A DNA stretch of 64,000 nucleotides from Pohlia nutans (GCA_022496805.1 CM040102.1:21173955-21237954), one strand, 5' to 3'; numbered from the stretch's first letter, positions 11,795-23,523 are shown. Translations and numbers: made by a program. Notes: a model not told the origin generated them from the letters alone.

Positions 11795-14050
11795 ATGGCT
11801 GCATTACTGATCCAGATCTGTTGTCTGGGGCTGGTCTTGCTGCAAGTAGCGACCTCTCAAGCACAGAGAGACGACCTGTCATGCTTACTCAAGTTCAAAG
11901 CCTCCGTGGGAGACCCCGAAGGTCATCTCCTTACATGGACCAACGCAACCACCAGCCCGCGCTCCATCTGCACATGGTATGGAATTTTTTTGTGGCCATC
12001 AGTATCGCCAACTTGCTATTTGAAAATTTATGTTGCTAGAAGAACAATCGGGTAAAAAAACTAGAGTATATCGCCATAAATCTTCCCTTATCATTGGTAT
12101 GTATAGCCAACATCCGAAAAATGCTTTCAAGTTTCAATTCTCAAATCGCCGATGGGAAAAAAAATTCACAGGTATGGAGTTACCTGCTACGGCAACATGG
12201 CGCCCCCGGTGTACTTCATCAAACTCTCCGGATCGAGACTAAACGGTTCATTTCCTCAAGGATTGAAAGGGTGTAACGCGCTCACCCGGCTGGATTTGTC
12301 CGACAACAGTTTCACGGGCCCGATCCCAAGCAAGCTGTGCTCAGACTTACCCAATTTGGTGGACCTGGATCTGTCCCGGAACAAAATCCAGGGGAACATC
12401 CCACCCAACCTGGCAGAATGCAAGTTCATGAACGACATATTGCTCAACAACAACGAGCTTTCAGGGCCGATCCCTGAACAGATCGGGTACCTGAATCGCT
12501 TACAGCGCTTCGACGTGTCCAGCAACCGCCTGGAGGGCCTGATCCCGGCGACATTCGTAGACAGGCAATTCGAGAGTCGCTCCGGGTTCGACGCGAGCAG
12601 CTTCCTGAACAACACGAGCCTCTGCGGAAAACCGTTGAAGAACAAGTGCAAGAAGCTCCCGGCGAAGGGAGCCGGCGCTGGCGTGATCGTGGGCGGCGCC
12701 GTGGGCAGCGCCGCCGCCGTTTTGGCCGTGGGCGCCATCATCTTCTGCTACATCGTCAAGAGAACCAACAAGAAAACCGCAACCATTCTGCGAGATGAAA
12801 GCAAATGGGCCTCCAGAATCAAAGCGCCGAAGACCGTCACCGTCTCCATGTTCGCGAATCCGCTCGTGAAAATCAGGTTAAGCGACCTGATGGACGCCAC
12901 GAACGGATTCAACAAGGACAACATCGTGAGTACAACCCGATCGGGCGTGGTCTATCGAGGCGATTTCCCCGATGGATCCGTCATGGCGATCAAGCGATTG
13001 CAAGGCTCGGTGCACACCGATCGACAATTCCGTGCAGAAATGGAAACTCTAGGTGAGCTCAGCGAATCTTTTTGCGGCTATATTGATCGCCAACTTGCTA
13101 TTTGAAAAATCATGTTCCTATAAGGTAAAAAAACAGAATCTTCCGTTATCGATTAGCCAAGAACTCTATGTATTTGTAGTAATCGCCAAAAAATGCTCTC
13201 TGTTTTTCAAGTTTCAATTTTCAAATCGCCAATGGGGAAATAATGGGAAAAAAAAATCACAGGTGAGCTTCACCATAGAAACCTGGTGCCGCTTCTGGGC
13301 TACTGCGTTGTGGGGCAAGAGAGGCTACTGGTGTACAAGCACATGATGAACGGTTCCTTACATTACCGTTTACACGATGCGTTTGAGAAAGAGCCGCTGG
13401 ATTGGAAGACAAGATTGAAGATTGCAATCGGCGCGGCGAGAGGATTCGCATGGCTGCATCATAGTTGCAACCCGCGCATTATTCATCGTAACGTGAGTTC
13501 CAACTGCATTCTTCTCGACGAGGATTTCGAGCCTCGCATCACGGACTTTGGTTTGGCGCGTCTCATGAATCCGGTGGACACCCACATCTCCACATTTGTG
13601 AACGGGGATTTTGGCGACGTGGGGTACGTGGCGCCGGAGTATGTGAGGACTCTGGTGGCGACGATTAGGGGCGACGTGTACAGCTTCGGAGTGGTCTTGC
13701 TCGAGCTCGTCACGACGCAGAAGCCCGTGGAGGTCGTGGTGGACCGGGACTTCAAGGGCACTTTGGTGGACTGGGTGGCGATGCTGTCGTCCAGCGGCGC
13801 CATGGCGGACGCGCTCGACGCGTCGCTGCGAGGGAAAGGGGTTGACGAGGAGATGCTTCAAGTTCTGAAAATCGGCTGGTCTTGCGTCAATGCCACGGCG
13901 CGCGAGCGCCCCTCCATGTACGAAATCTGCGGCTTGTTGCGCGCTGTTGGGCAGCGCTACAGCTTCAGCAACGACGACTACGACGATTTCCCTGATGAGT
14001 TTCAAGAGTCTGAAAGGCGAGACAACAAGCTCATTGTTTCTGTAACATAA
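11795..14050 (+). CDS. BIR2-like leucine-rich-repeat receptor pseudokinase
   Basis: Exons 11795-11976, 12172-13052 and 13263-14050 join in frame to 616 aa. In order: a signal peptide (about residues 1-24, hydrophobic, ending SQAQ), an LRR N-terminal cap, a short LRR block (LDLSDNSFTGPIP and similar), a transmembrane helix rich in G/A/V, and a kinase-like domain. The VAIK lysine is present (MAIKRL, about residue 334) and DFG is kept (TDFGLAR), but HRD reads HRN (IIHRNVSS) and the glycine loop is degenerate, so the catalytic Asp is missing. Arabidopsis BIR2 is a known pseudokinase that holds the co-receptor BAK1 in check; the domain order and the NPVDTHISTFVNG segment fit that family. An immune or growth-signalling role at the plasma membrane is inferred. 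Both introns are unusual and are described separately. Confidence 0.9.
11977..12171 (+). mobile_element. Intron 1, candidate introner (intron-forming element)
   Basis: This 195-bp intron starts gtatgga, and the next exon starts with the same GTATGGA; with the G before each copy the direct repeat is 8 bp. Its body is homologous to intron 2 of the same gene (a shared 20-nt core TCGCCAACTTGCTATTTGAA, and near the 3' end TTCAAGTTTCAATT, TCAAATCGCC and TCACAG). Parts of its two ends are inverted complements: a T-run with CCATC, then ATTTGAAAATT on the left, against the complement of the 3' end. Confidence 0.75.
13053..13262 (+). mobile_element. Intron 2, second copy of the candidate introner
   Basis: This 210-bp intron starts gtgagct, and the following exon also starts GTGAGCT; including the preceding AG the repeat is 9 bp. 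It is collinear with intron 1, with several small gaps. The left end (ATTGATCGCC..ATTTGAAAAAT) and the complement of the right end (ATTGGCGATTTGAAAATT) form imperfect inverted repeats. The 5' splice site therefore comes from the target copy and the 3' splice site from the element. Confidence 0.75.
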
Positions 14051-14545
14051 CCTCCCTCCCTCCTCTTCTTCCCCTTGGATTTAGCTCTCTTCTTTCTGGC
14101 TAGGGTTTAGGGTTTTGTTTTTAGTTCTTGTAGATGTTTCCAGATGCTTTGCCACAAACACTAGGATAACAAACTTCAATAGAAATCACTACACTAAGTT
14201 AGTCATGTCGAGCTTGAGAGCAAGATGCTTGTAATCTAATGCTCAATGCGTCGAATTGGGAGAAGAATACCGTACGCAGTTCTTACACTACAATAAGAAA
14301 ATTGCATCTTCACAAGCTCTTTGCATCAGACTATCAATGCACAATATCCTCATATCCTGATGAACTTCTCGAGAGAAAAAGCTCATTGTCTCTGTAACAT
14401 AACCTCCCTCTGGAGCTGTCTTCTTTCTGGCTAGGGTTTAGGGTTTTGTTTTTAGTCCTTGTAGGTGTTTTTATATGCTGCAATAGGAGTCTCACTACAC
14501 TAGTCATGTTGAGCTTGAGAGCAAGATGCTTGTAATCTCATGGTC
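14026..14545 (+). repeat. Duplicated 3' end of the pseudokinase gene
   Basis: About 14026-14240 (last codons, stop and 3' UTR with TTTAGGGTTTTGTTTTTAG) recurs at about 14378-14545, with small losses and the same ordered landmarks (AAGCTCATTGT, CTAGGGTTTAGGG, GAGCTTGAGAGCAAGATGC). It is a local direct duplication of the gene end, now non-coding. Confidence 0.75.
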
Positions 14546-15412
14546 AGTAAAGTCTGGCTCTTGCAATGCCCTTCCTCAACAGGTCGAATTATGAGAAGAG
14601 TATCATACAGTTCTTACACTAGAATAAGAAAATTGCATCTTCATCTTCAAACTCTTTGCAAGAACACTATCAATGCAGAATTTCCTCAAAATATGCTTTA
14701 TGGTGAACAGGTCACCGATACTTCCAGTATTTCCAGAAGTAACTCTGAGGACATCCAAAAGTTACAGGGCATACCATGTAGTTCCCCACAAACATTACAT
14801 TATCCAATGTTTGTTCACCAAACCCATACACATCCATTTTTCCAGTGCCAGACTGCCAGAGTGCTAGTGGAGATGCTCTTACAGCTCTTAAATAAGAAAC
14901 CATTTCTTTACAATGCACGTGTAAGAAATAAGCAACTTCTCATGGTTCACAACTCTAAAACTTCAAACTTCAACAATTCATAACTTTTTTCCAGAAAATT
15001 CATATTTCAGAGCGTTGGTATCATCTCAAAAATGGGGAAAAAACACCAGCCCAAAAAAAGGTTATGAAAAGCGCTCAAAACAGCAGGAATGAGATCCCTA
15101 CCTTAATGTACTGTACATTGGAGAGTAGAAAACCCTAATTATGTGCAACATTTTAGAAGTCCACACGACCCCAAATAAGTGCGTAGTTGGGCAGCTGGCA
15201 AGGAATCTGATATGCTTAGACTTGCAAGGGCAGCTGGCATGCCACACCATGTCCCAAAAATTCCCATCGCCAGACAGCTTTCCGCTCCGTTTTAAGGGCT
15301 CCCATGACCAAACTGAACATTGGCGTGGTTTGTAGTTGATCTGTTGCGTATGGCAGTGGCAGGCAGTGATCAGGCAGTTTTATGACCACTAAGGTCACTG
15401 AGAACTAAGTCA
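14546..15412. other. Intergenic between pseudokinase and UNG genes
   Basis: No gene supported. The two genes converge here, so this is expected to contain only the 3' UTRs. The 147-codon frame at 14540-14983 (+) has no recognisable feature. Confidence 0.4.
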
Positions 15413-18009
15413 TTACAACTGCCAGTCTATAGGCAGTTTCCCAGCCTTTTCTAGAAGCTCATTTGTTTGCGAAAAATGCCTGCACCAGATTTCATTCAAG
15501 TCAGTCATGACAGACCATTAAGACCACGACATTGTCAGCCAGATCTGTGCTGTTGTGTAGAATTACCAATAGAATGCACGCATCCCTATCCCTTAGCAGC
15601 TCCATTTAAGGCACCCAATTATTGCCATCCCTCAATTCCTAGTTGAGACAAATCCTACGCCCAGGTTTTGTTTCAGCCTCTGGTGAAATCCAAATTTTTA
15701 CTTGGTTTTGTTTCATTCTCTAGTGCAATCAGAAAACCAATTAGTTTTGACAAATTAAGGTACATTCACACTTGGTGTTAGAAGTGCTCTTAGCGAAGTG
15801 AATGAAGACCAAAAATGTACCTAAATTCGTTTCTAAGACCCTCACCAACACCAGATGAGATTAATATGTCAATAAGATACCTTTCTCCTGCAAAGGTTTC
15901 CACGTAGATCGCCCTTTTCTCTTGAAATATAATTGCTAGTATCAAAAATGCAAAGAAAGATTTTGAGGCGTACCTACAACCAAAGAAACCTCGATGTGCT
16001 GAAAGACCAGAAGGGTGTGCTGACTTCAAGATATGGTGACCTGAAGCATTAATCAATCTGCATGACGCAAGCAGAATGAATTTTGGAGGTTTAGGAATTG
16101 GCACCCTGTTCAACATGAGTGGAAAACCTTCAGAGACTTGTTGAAACTCCACCCTAAACCCTAAACCCTAAACTATGATGTGCGAGGACAAGGTACCTGG
16201 TCTTCTCCTGTGCAGGTTTGCCCCAAAGGATGAAGACGACGCCAGTTCGTTTCTGAGATATAGCTCGTATTGCCGCGTCTGTGAACATCTCCCAGCCCTT
16301 CTTGGCATGGGAATTTGCGTGGTGATCTCGCACTGAAGTTGTTCCAATCAGATTCAGCTACCACATCAGTCTTTTGCATCGACTACCCCAAATGCCCGTG
16401 TGCAGAAAACAATGCAAACATGAATAAATGGCCGAGCTGAGATTCATTGCAACGCAATATTATTTCCTTCTCTACAAGTATGACCTGTTGACGCAGTCCA
16501 TCACCAAAGTACCGTACCTGTAAGAACTGTGTTGAGTAGAAGCACGCCCTGACATCATAAAGCAATTTAAGTGAGGCATATTTCACAAGTCCCATAAGAT
16601 TACTGTCAATTTTGGTAAAAAGCTATCATCACAAAGGTGGCCTTTACACATAATAACAACCTTCAAAAACACTTCAAATACAGTTTATATGGTGCGGTAA
16701 AAGGAACGAAATGCTGAGAGTGAGAAGACTGTAAAAGGGTGCAAGGATTACGCATTAAATGATGTAATCACTTCAACTGTAGTTAAAACACACCTGGTAA
16801 GCCCACTTCTCCAAATTTCCATGTGAAGGGATGGAACAGCCAACATCACTTTTGAGTTCTCTGTAAATGTTGACCAGACTGGATGGAATCTTAATGCCTT
16901 GCGGAACAGAAAAGCTCAGACCCATTGCTTGTCCAGGACCATGGTAGGGATCCTATGCAAAATCAGACCCTTGAAAATTCAGTTTGGAGAGGAATAACAA
17001 GTGAGAACATATCTATTTCCCAGAAAAAAAGTTGAGCGCACCTCACCTGACCGAGAATGACAACCTTAACGGAGTTGAATGGGCAGGTGTTGAATGCATT
17101 GAACACTTTAGCCGGAGGAGGGTAGATGGGGAACTTGCCAGCCGCTTCCTCCAGTACAAACTGATACAGTTTCTCCATGTACTGCTTCTGCAACTCGTCT
17201 TGCAATACTTCCCGCCAGCTCTCATCAACTAGCAGCTGCGAAAGCTCTGGAAATGCAACTCCTCTACCTGCCAATACCACAGCCATGAAATCAGTACAAA
17301 AATGAACGCAATAGAATACCAACAACTATTTCACCATCCTGCCAATGAGCCTGGACCAGTGCTTTTTTTTTGGTCAGAAAACAGTTAGCATTTATGTTGC
17401 TTTTCCATGGCTTCAAGAGCAATCCAGGCTCCTTGGATGCTCATTTCAAATTGTAATATCAGGGTAATACACATGTGCTATCTAGGTGCTACTTAGGCAA
17501 TACCTAGGTTGAAGAGGCTACACATTTTGACTTCATGTAGGAAATCTGGCTATTATTCCTTCTTCTTTTCAAAAATTCTTTGTATCAATCAGCCAGCCCA
17601 AATGTTATGTAGCAATTTGGCTTAAATTAGCAACAAAAAAATCACTGGCCAGGACTGTCCATAAAATTGATATGAACGCATTGATGAGGACCAGAAAACA
17701 ATGAATTTCAGAGCCTCAGCCAACAAACCTTGTGCGCTAGCTACGTGCTCTTCACAAACTCTGAGGTTTCTTTTAACACGCGCTATCGATTTGTTGAGCT
17801 CCATTCTTATTTTCTGCTCCTGGCTCACATCAGGTAAGTCCGTCTCTTGACTTCCAGAACCATCTTTTATCTCAGCCTCTGTTTGCTCTTCATGGGCAGG
17901 CTCACCGACAGGATCGTTGTTTGGGTTCACCGCTTTCGCGCTCGTTTCAGTCACTTTCAATCTCTTGGGTGCTTGAAAGAAGCTTGAGATAGGTTTTGGG
18001 ACGCCATTC
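15413..18009 (-). CDS. UNG: Uracil-DNA glycosylase (UDG family 1), first exon not located
   Basis: It removes uracil from DNA to start base-excision repair. Exons on the minus strand: 17729-18009, 17047-17267, 16794-16952, 16518-16548 (31 nt), 16197-16332, 15974-16057 and 15413-15479, all joining in frame (about 326 aa visible). Family motifs are in order: [16 protein letters not shown], which spans an intron and holds the water-activating Asp; [10 protein letters not shown] in the microexon; HAKKGWE; and [12 protein letters not shown], the leucine loop, with the C-terminus ending PIDWQL as in plant UNG. The N-terminal exon carries a PCNA-box-like [13 protein letters not shown]. The frame is blocked by a stop at the TTAA where a small element sits (18036), so the start codon must lie in an upstream exon I could not identify. 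The missing N-terminus could carry a mitochondrial targeting peptide. Confidence 0.92.
16151..16171. repeat. Short telomere-type repeat in a UNG intron
   Basis: Three CCCTAAA units in the intron between the last-but-two and last-but-one UNG exons. CCCTAAA is the common plant telomere unit; a three-unit tract is more likely a chance telo-box or a repair footprint than a telomere. Confidence 0.8.
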
Positions 18010-18039
18010 CTGCCAGTTGTTGATCCAAAGAAAATTTAA

Positions 18040-18274
18040 CCCTTAAAGGACAATGCAAGCCCCACGGGCTTGGTTTTATTTTGGGAGAATCTTGCTCATA
18101 ACTTCTACTCCATTGCACCAAATGAGGTTTTTAGGATGTCAAACCGAGCACCTTAAAAAGATCTATACTTCTTTAGAATAGAGCCAAAGTAAATTAGAAA
18201 CAGAATCATGCTTAAAATGGGAGTTTAAAAGAGATTTTGGGTGTGGTATCAGGAAAGCATATGTCCTTTAAGTG
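18040..18274. mobile_element. TTAA MITE upstream of UNG exon 2
   Basis: It lies between TTAA at 18036-18039 and 18275-18278, with ends CCCTTAAAGGACAATG and ..TGTCCTTTAAGTG. At 235 bp it has no coding content. It sits about 30 bp upstream of the first recognised UNG coding exon, probably within the 5' intron. Confidence 0.65.
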
Positions 18275-18279
18275 TTAAA

Positions 18280-20220
18280 CAGACGCTTGCATTGCAACGT
18301 TACGTAAAAAAACAAAATGCAAAACTCCAAGAGCAAAACATGCGATTAAGTGAAAAGAATAAATCTCCAGGATCCATAGACAACTCCAGGATGGGTTCAC
18401 TTATGATAGGAAATTCTAAATTACAGACAGGTAGGGAACCCAATTGCTTGAGGTCCTTTTCCTTTGGGTTGAAATGTTGCACACTTACAATGCAAAGTGT
18501 CATCCGAACACGTGACTTGAAATGAGATCAATTTTAAAACTTTGTCACAGTCAAAGATGTTTTCATGAGTATTGCATCTACGAGATGCAATGCTCATGAT
18601 TCAAGGGAAATCTGGGCTCATGATTTAGGACACTTCAACGATTCAAAAATTGACAGCACTCTGATGTGGATTCAAGTATTTCAAATTGACAGCACACACA
18701 AATGATCGAATTTGAATCTTCAATGTAGTGCACATATCAACGTGGATTCTCTAGTTAGAAATGGCACAAGCAGTGATCTCAGAACCACTTTATGACATTT
18801 AGAGCATTATGCGACCTCCCACATAAATGGTATCTACTTTTGCTACCCAGTGCATACAATACTCATGATACCTCTATAATATCCGGCAATACCCTTGATA
18901 TATTAAGGCGATACCATGATGATATCCGCGGATATCACCTCATGAAGTTTACATCATGATGAGCATTCTCGCTACATTTCAAAAAAAAAATCATTTTCTT
19001 CCTTTGTATGTTTAGCAGCCCCATTTTTTTGGGTAGAAATCCAGCTAATTTTAGCCAGTTTTGAGATCACTGGGCACAAGTGCACAATCTCAGAAATAGA
19101 GCTACAAGGTCACGGTCATGAGCATACCAGTGCACGTAATGCTACCTCTGAGCTTCTTCCAAGGTGGGCGCCCCTGACAAGAGATTTTTGTGAAACTCTG
19201 CAGACACAAAAATCACAAATTCATTAGCATCACACTGCTCACAGACCCAAAATCATTACCCTAAAATCTGTCACAATGATAAAGGCTGCACTTTGAACCT
19301 AGATAACTTTTGCATGCGGTATCCAAATGACGTATTCTTTCGTGCGTTGGAATCCTCTTTCGTTTGCCAACGGGAATATGTACAGGTTAGAACTATGCTT
19401 GGCTGTCCTGAGCAATCCACAAAGCTGGCGGCGCACAAACCCAATTTCGGCTCCCTACGGAGCTGGATGCTAGATGTGGCGCAAATTGTGATAAGAGCTT
19501 CATCGAGAGAGCGAGCAAACAGAAGACAGATGTGAGGCGATGAATGAGGGGTTTGCTCAAGTTGTTACCAGGTGGGGAGGCGGTGCTCACTGCGCCGTCT
19601 TTGGCATTCAAGAGTAAGTGAGAGGGGAATGGCAGGTGAGAGCAGGTCTGGAGCTGCAAGAACCCAAATGGAGCAGAGGGCTTGGCTTAAGTTACTCAAT
19701 TCAGCTTCCCGCCATCGCCAAATTTGGACTCCGCCACCGTGGCGTTGTAGCTTGTGTCAGAAGGTTTAATTTCCTTTCCTCCTTTTTTTTCATTTTCTTT
19801 TGGGACACATATGAAGTTATGACCTGTAGGAATTTCATAACATTGGAGTTAGAGCATTCCCACCCATGCACGCTAGGACTAACCCTTTCAAATTATTCAT
19901 CTACATGTGAAGGGCCCTTGCACTCATAGTCCCCCACCCTTGCACGCCCTGCACATATCAAAAGTGCGCATCAAATAGTCAATGGACCAATCTGACAAGT
20001 AGAATGAGAGGAATAATCATCGAATAGTCAACTCAATAGTGACAATTTCTAACACGCTAGAATCTACAGTCAAGAAGCATTTTGAAAGGCCCCTTGAAAC
20101 TTTTCATCCACTTCTTGAAGTCAGAGACCCTCTTAGGCCATCGGTGGCCATGCTCTTATCCTTGAAGTCCATCAAATTTTGAAGAAGATACTATGATTTT
20201 TTTTATTATACTCTTATTTC
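18280..20220. other. Intergenic or 5' region of UNG, no gene assigned
   Basis: The missing UNG first exon and promoter should lie here. A minus-strand frame at 19393-19659 contains an ATG followed by a basic, hydroxylated stretch (KLLSQFAPHLASSS) that looks like an organelle presequence, but none of its donors gives the phase needed to join the next exon, so I do not annotate it as exon 1. Confidence 0.35.
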
Positions 20221-20470
20221 TTCCCTCCAAATAGTTCGAAGGTGTGGAAGATCTTGGTGGTCTATCATTATTAGGTGTGTAAGAGGTATGTAAGAGCTTG
20301 ATGGTCTTCAAAAGTTTCTTAGCATCAAGAAAGGAACTAAAAAACTTTTGAAAACCACCGAGCTCTTATACACCTCTTACACACCTAATAATGATAGACC
20401 ACCAAGATCTTTCACACCTTTTAACTATTTGGAGTAAACAAATAAAAGTATAGTAAAACAAAATTCTTTG
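20180..20470. repeat. Foldback element with arms of about 85-120 bp
   Basis: The segment GATCTTGGTGGTCTATCATT near 20249 recurs as its complement near 20392, and homology extends outward through CTCCAAATAG/CTATTTGGAG and into AATAAAAGTA. The loop is only about 30 bp. It would fold to a long hairpin. No target duplication was identified. Confidence 0.75.
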
Positions 20471-20703
20471 TAGATTCATCAAATTCAAGGTGACTTTTAG
20501 GATAACTCTATTCAATAGCATAACATTTAGTAGCCTTTGAAGAGACTACCTTTTAGTTTTATCCACTTTTATATATGGAAGGACCAGTGATTTCTAATTG
20601 AATTAACTATTGAATCAAATAAAGAATTACAAAACATTGTTGAATTGTGATTGAATGAGTGCTTTCAATTACTGTTCACCATGGTTGAATGCTCTTGCTT
20701 AAC

Positions 20704-21505
20704 CCTTTAGTGCCTAGCAAGCCAGATTATGGTCACTGCAACGTCGGAAATGCAAATAACAGAGAATCCGTGAAGAATTGGAACTTCAGTTCTGAAGTTC
20801 AGATTTGCGCACATACATTACGCACCTTCCAGAAAAAGAAATTTTCAATTTGGAATTGTACAACTATCAAAATACCTATCAACAGAACGCAAAAATACTG
20901 CAAATACTTGAAAATACAATAAATACTTACAAATACAACATATGTATTGTGTAGAATTTCTTGTGTTTGGAAGTTTGTTATCTTGTTTTATTTTTTTGGA
21001 TTGTGTTCTCTTCTTCATCTTCCATTAGTGTGTGTAATCCGATCTTGACTAATGTACCCACTCCTGTCAATCTTCAACGTATAAAATTTTGTCCTAAACC
21101 GTACATGGAGAAGTCACTTTCACTTATAAATCTCACAATAATTATGTGTGAGTCTATTTTTGATATGAAAGATTGCAACGGAGAGGTGTTGACATAGGGC
21201 ATAGGTGAACGTCTTTGCTTTTATTTTTGAAAATTTACCTCAAATTCTATTTAACTTTGAAGTCACACACCCCCCAAAATCTCGTTTTTGAGCGTGCATT
21301 ATACAGTTCAAATACATACTATAATCTTCCGATCCCACCATCGGATGATTCTCAAATTTTAATAAAATGTGTGCTCTCGAGTTGAGAATAGAATTGTACA
21401 GTTACTTTCTAATTTAACCCATTCTATTTTTGGTAGTCTCAACCACAGTGGAAAAACCCACTGAAATCCAGAGCTGTCTGCTACAGTACCCTAGGCACTA
21501 AAGGG
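20704..21505. mobile_element. TTAA-flanked MITE, family A copy 2 (best preserved)
   Basis: TTAA at 20700-20703 and 21506-21509 flank perfect 12-bp ends, CCCTTTAGTGCC and GGCACTAAAGGG. At 802 bp with no transposase it is the clearest copy for defining the family. Confidence 0.85.
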
Positions 21506-21531
21506 TTAATGCCAAGTGCTCCCATAGCTAC

Positions 21532-21602
21532 TGATGTGATGTGGAATATCCCACATCATTTCATTGGGGGGATGAAATGATGTAGGATATTCCACATCAT
21601 TT
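21532..21602. repeat. Short near-perfect hairpin
   Basis: Arms of about 27 bp (GATGTGGAATATCCCACATC.. against its complement with one mismatch) are separated by a loop of about 6 nt. It is either a tiny foldback MITE or a small-RNA hairpin. Confidence 0.65.
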
Positions 21603-22153
21603 TGTTAAAGGGAGGCAACACTCACAAAGGCTACTGAATGTTATGTTCAGTTCATTGCATAGAAGTGTGTCAGAAGCTCTATGTCTAAATGCAATGTACT
21701 ATACACTACTTTTTGTTAGTAGTGCGTGTGGTACTAATTCCAGAGAGTCGTTTTATTTGCAAAATCATGAAACTAGTGAAGGCTAAATTTTTTTATTGAG
21801 TGTCTGAAATCTTCATTTTGCACTAATTTTTCATTTTAGTGTCACTTTTAATCTTCATTGCTAAAAGTAGCATAACAATCTTTAGTAGCTCTATTGTTCA
21901 CCCTTGGGAATTAGCATTGCCTGCTATAATTGTTTCAATTTTTAGTATCGAAACCAAAATAAGGGGTGTCCTTGTCAAGAAGTTTCGCTATGTGAAGATT
22001 GAGAACATGGAGAGAGGATCGCGGAATCAATCCTGGGCATTTTCCTATGAAGATGGCTTGTGATTCCCTTTGAGGTTGTGTGAAGAATGAAAATGGTCAC
22101 AAACCGTGGATGAAAACGAGTTCCAAAGTGAAAACTTCTCCACAACTTCTTAA

Positions 22154-22546
22154 CCCCTAAATGCCTAGGGATTTTGGGTAATACTTAAACATATTATAAA
22201 ATGAGGTTTCTTTAACTTTTTTGAGCCTCAACTCTAAAGAGTATATGTAAGACATCCTTATTAAAAGACATCTATACAACTAAATTTTAAATGAAATACC
22301 TAAATAATTTTCATATGAATTTACACAAACCTTTGAAAATTCACTAAAATTACAATTTAATACTCTCATTTTGTAATTCATTGTGATTGGTTGAAATAAT
22401 TACGTGTCAATACTGTAGTAGAGAAGTTGTTCACAGAAGTTTTATTTTAGTTTGATAGAGGTCTCTTAACATCTCTCTATATGTAATCAAGAGATGAATT
22501 TATAGATTGAAACATAGCACATCATACAAAAAGAAGTTCAATATTG
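22154..22546. mobile_element. Possible TTAA element, left end only
   Basis: TTAA at 22150-22153 is followed by CCCCTAAATGCCTAGGG, resembling other element ends in the window. No matching right end was found before the palindromic element at 22549, so this may be a truncated copy or the interrupted left part of the family A copy ending near 24130. Confidence 0.35.
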
Positions 22547-22548
22547 TA

Positions 22549-23523
22549 CAGTGGGGTCCAAGGTAGAATGGCGTTTCTGGTTTCGCAGTGGAAAAAAATT
22601 CAAGTCTGCCCACTTTGAAAGCCTCCCGAGAGCTCAAAAATTGGTATTTCACCACGAAAATTTTACCGAAGACTTATCTTTAAGTTAATTATATGTATGC
22701 CAAATTTCAAGGCCAAAAGATTCACCAAAAACAAGTTATTCAAAATCTACCAACATTGGTAGCTGTGGAAATTTTTTCACTGCTGCCAACTTTGACAGCC
22801 TCCCAAAGATTGAATTTTATTTTTTTCGCCATGAAATTCTTGGGAAAAAAACCTCTTTATGTTAATGACATATGATAAACATTTCAAGGCCAAAATATTA
22901 ATACAAAGAAAGATATTGACAATCTACCAACATGTGTAGTTGTGGGAAACAATGGGTGAAACTACACACATTGGTAGATTGTAAATATTTTTCTTTGTAT
23001 AGATTATTTGACCTTGAAATTTGGCATGAATGTTTTTATCATAAAGAGCATGTTGTGCCAAAAATTTCATGGTAAATAGACAATTTCTCAACCGTTGGGA
23101 GGGTGTCAAAGTTGGTTGCAAAGTTTCCCCATTGTTTCCCACAACTACACATGTTGGTAGATTGTTAATATCTTTTTTTGTATTAATATTTTAGCCTTGA
23201 AATTTTTATCATATGTTATTAACATAAAGAGGTTTTTTTTCCAAGAATTTTATGGCAAAAAAAATAAAATTCAATCTTTGGGAGGCGGCAACAGTGAAAT
23301 TTTCCTCAGCTACCAATGTTGGTAGATTTTGAATAAGTTTTTTTTGGTGAATCTTTTGGCCTTGAAATTTGGCATACATATAATTAACTTAAAGATAAGT
23401 CATTGGTAAAACTTTCGTGGTGAAATACCAATTTTTGAGCTCTCGGGAGGCTTTCAAAGTTGGCACTACTGAAATTTTTCTCACTGCGAAACCAAAATCG
23501 CCATTCTACCTTAGACCCCACTG
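22549..23523. mobile_element. 975-bp palindromic element with mariner-like TA target site
   Basis: It begins CAGTGGGGTCCAAGGTAGAA and ends with the near-complement (..TTCTACCTTAGACCCCACTG), with TA on both sides (22547-22548 and 23524-23525). The two halves are complementary for almost their full length, and each half is built of units of roughly 180-200 bp that repeat AATCTACCAACAT and TTCAAGGCCAAAA. No transposase. TA target sites and CAGT-type ends fit Tc1/mariner (pogo-like) non-autonomous elements; the multi-unit palindrome is unusual. Confidence 0.75.

Noticed and set aside
12256..14005. 161-, 211- and 106-codon minus-strand frames under the pseudokinase gene
   Set aside because: Antisense shadows of a gene with clear LRR and kinase motifs.
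16151..16171. Interstitial telomere or chromosome end
   Set aside because: Only three CCCTAAA units within an intron of a housekeeping gene.
19393..19659. Candidate transit-peptide exon for UNG
   Set aside because: The presequence-like segment is attractive, but its available donors give phase 0 while the next exon needs two bases from the previous exon.
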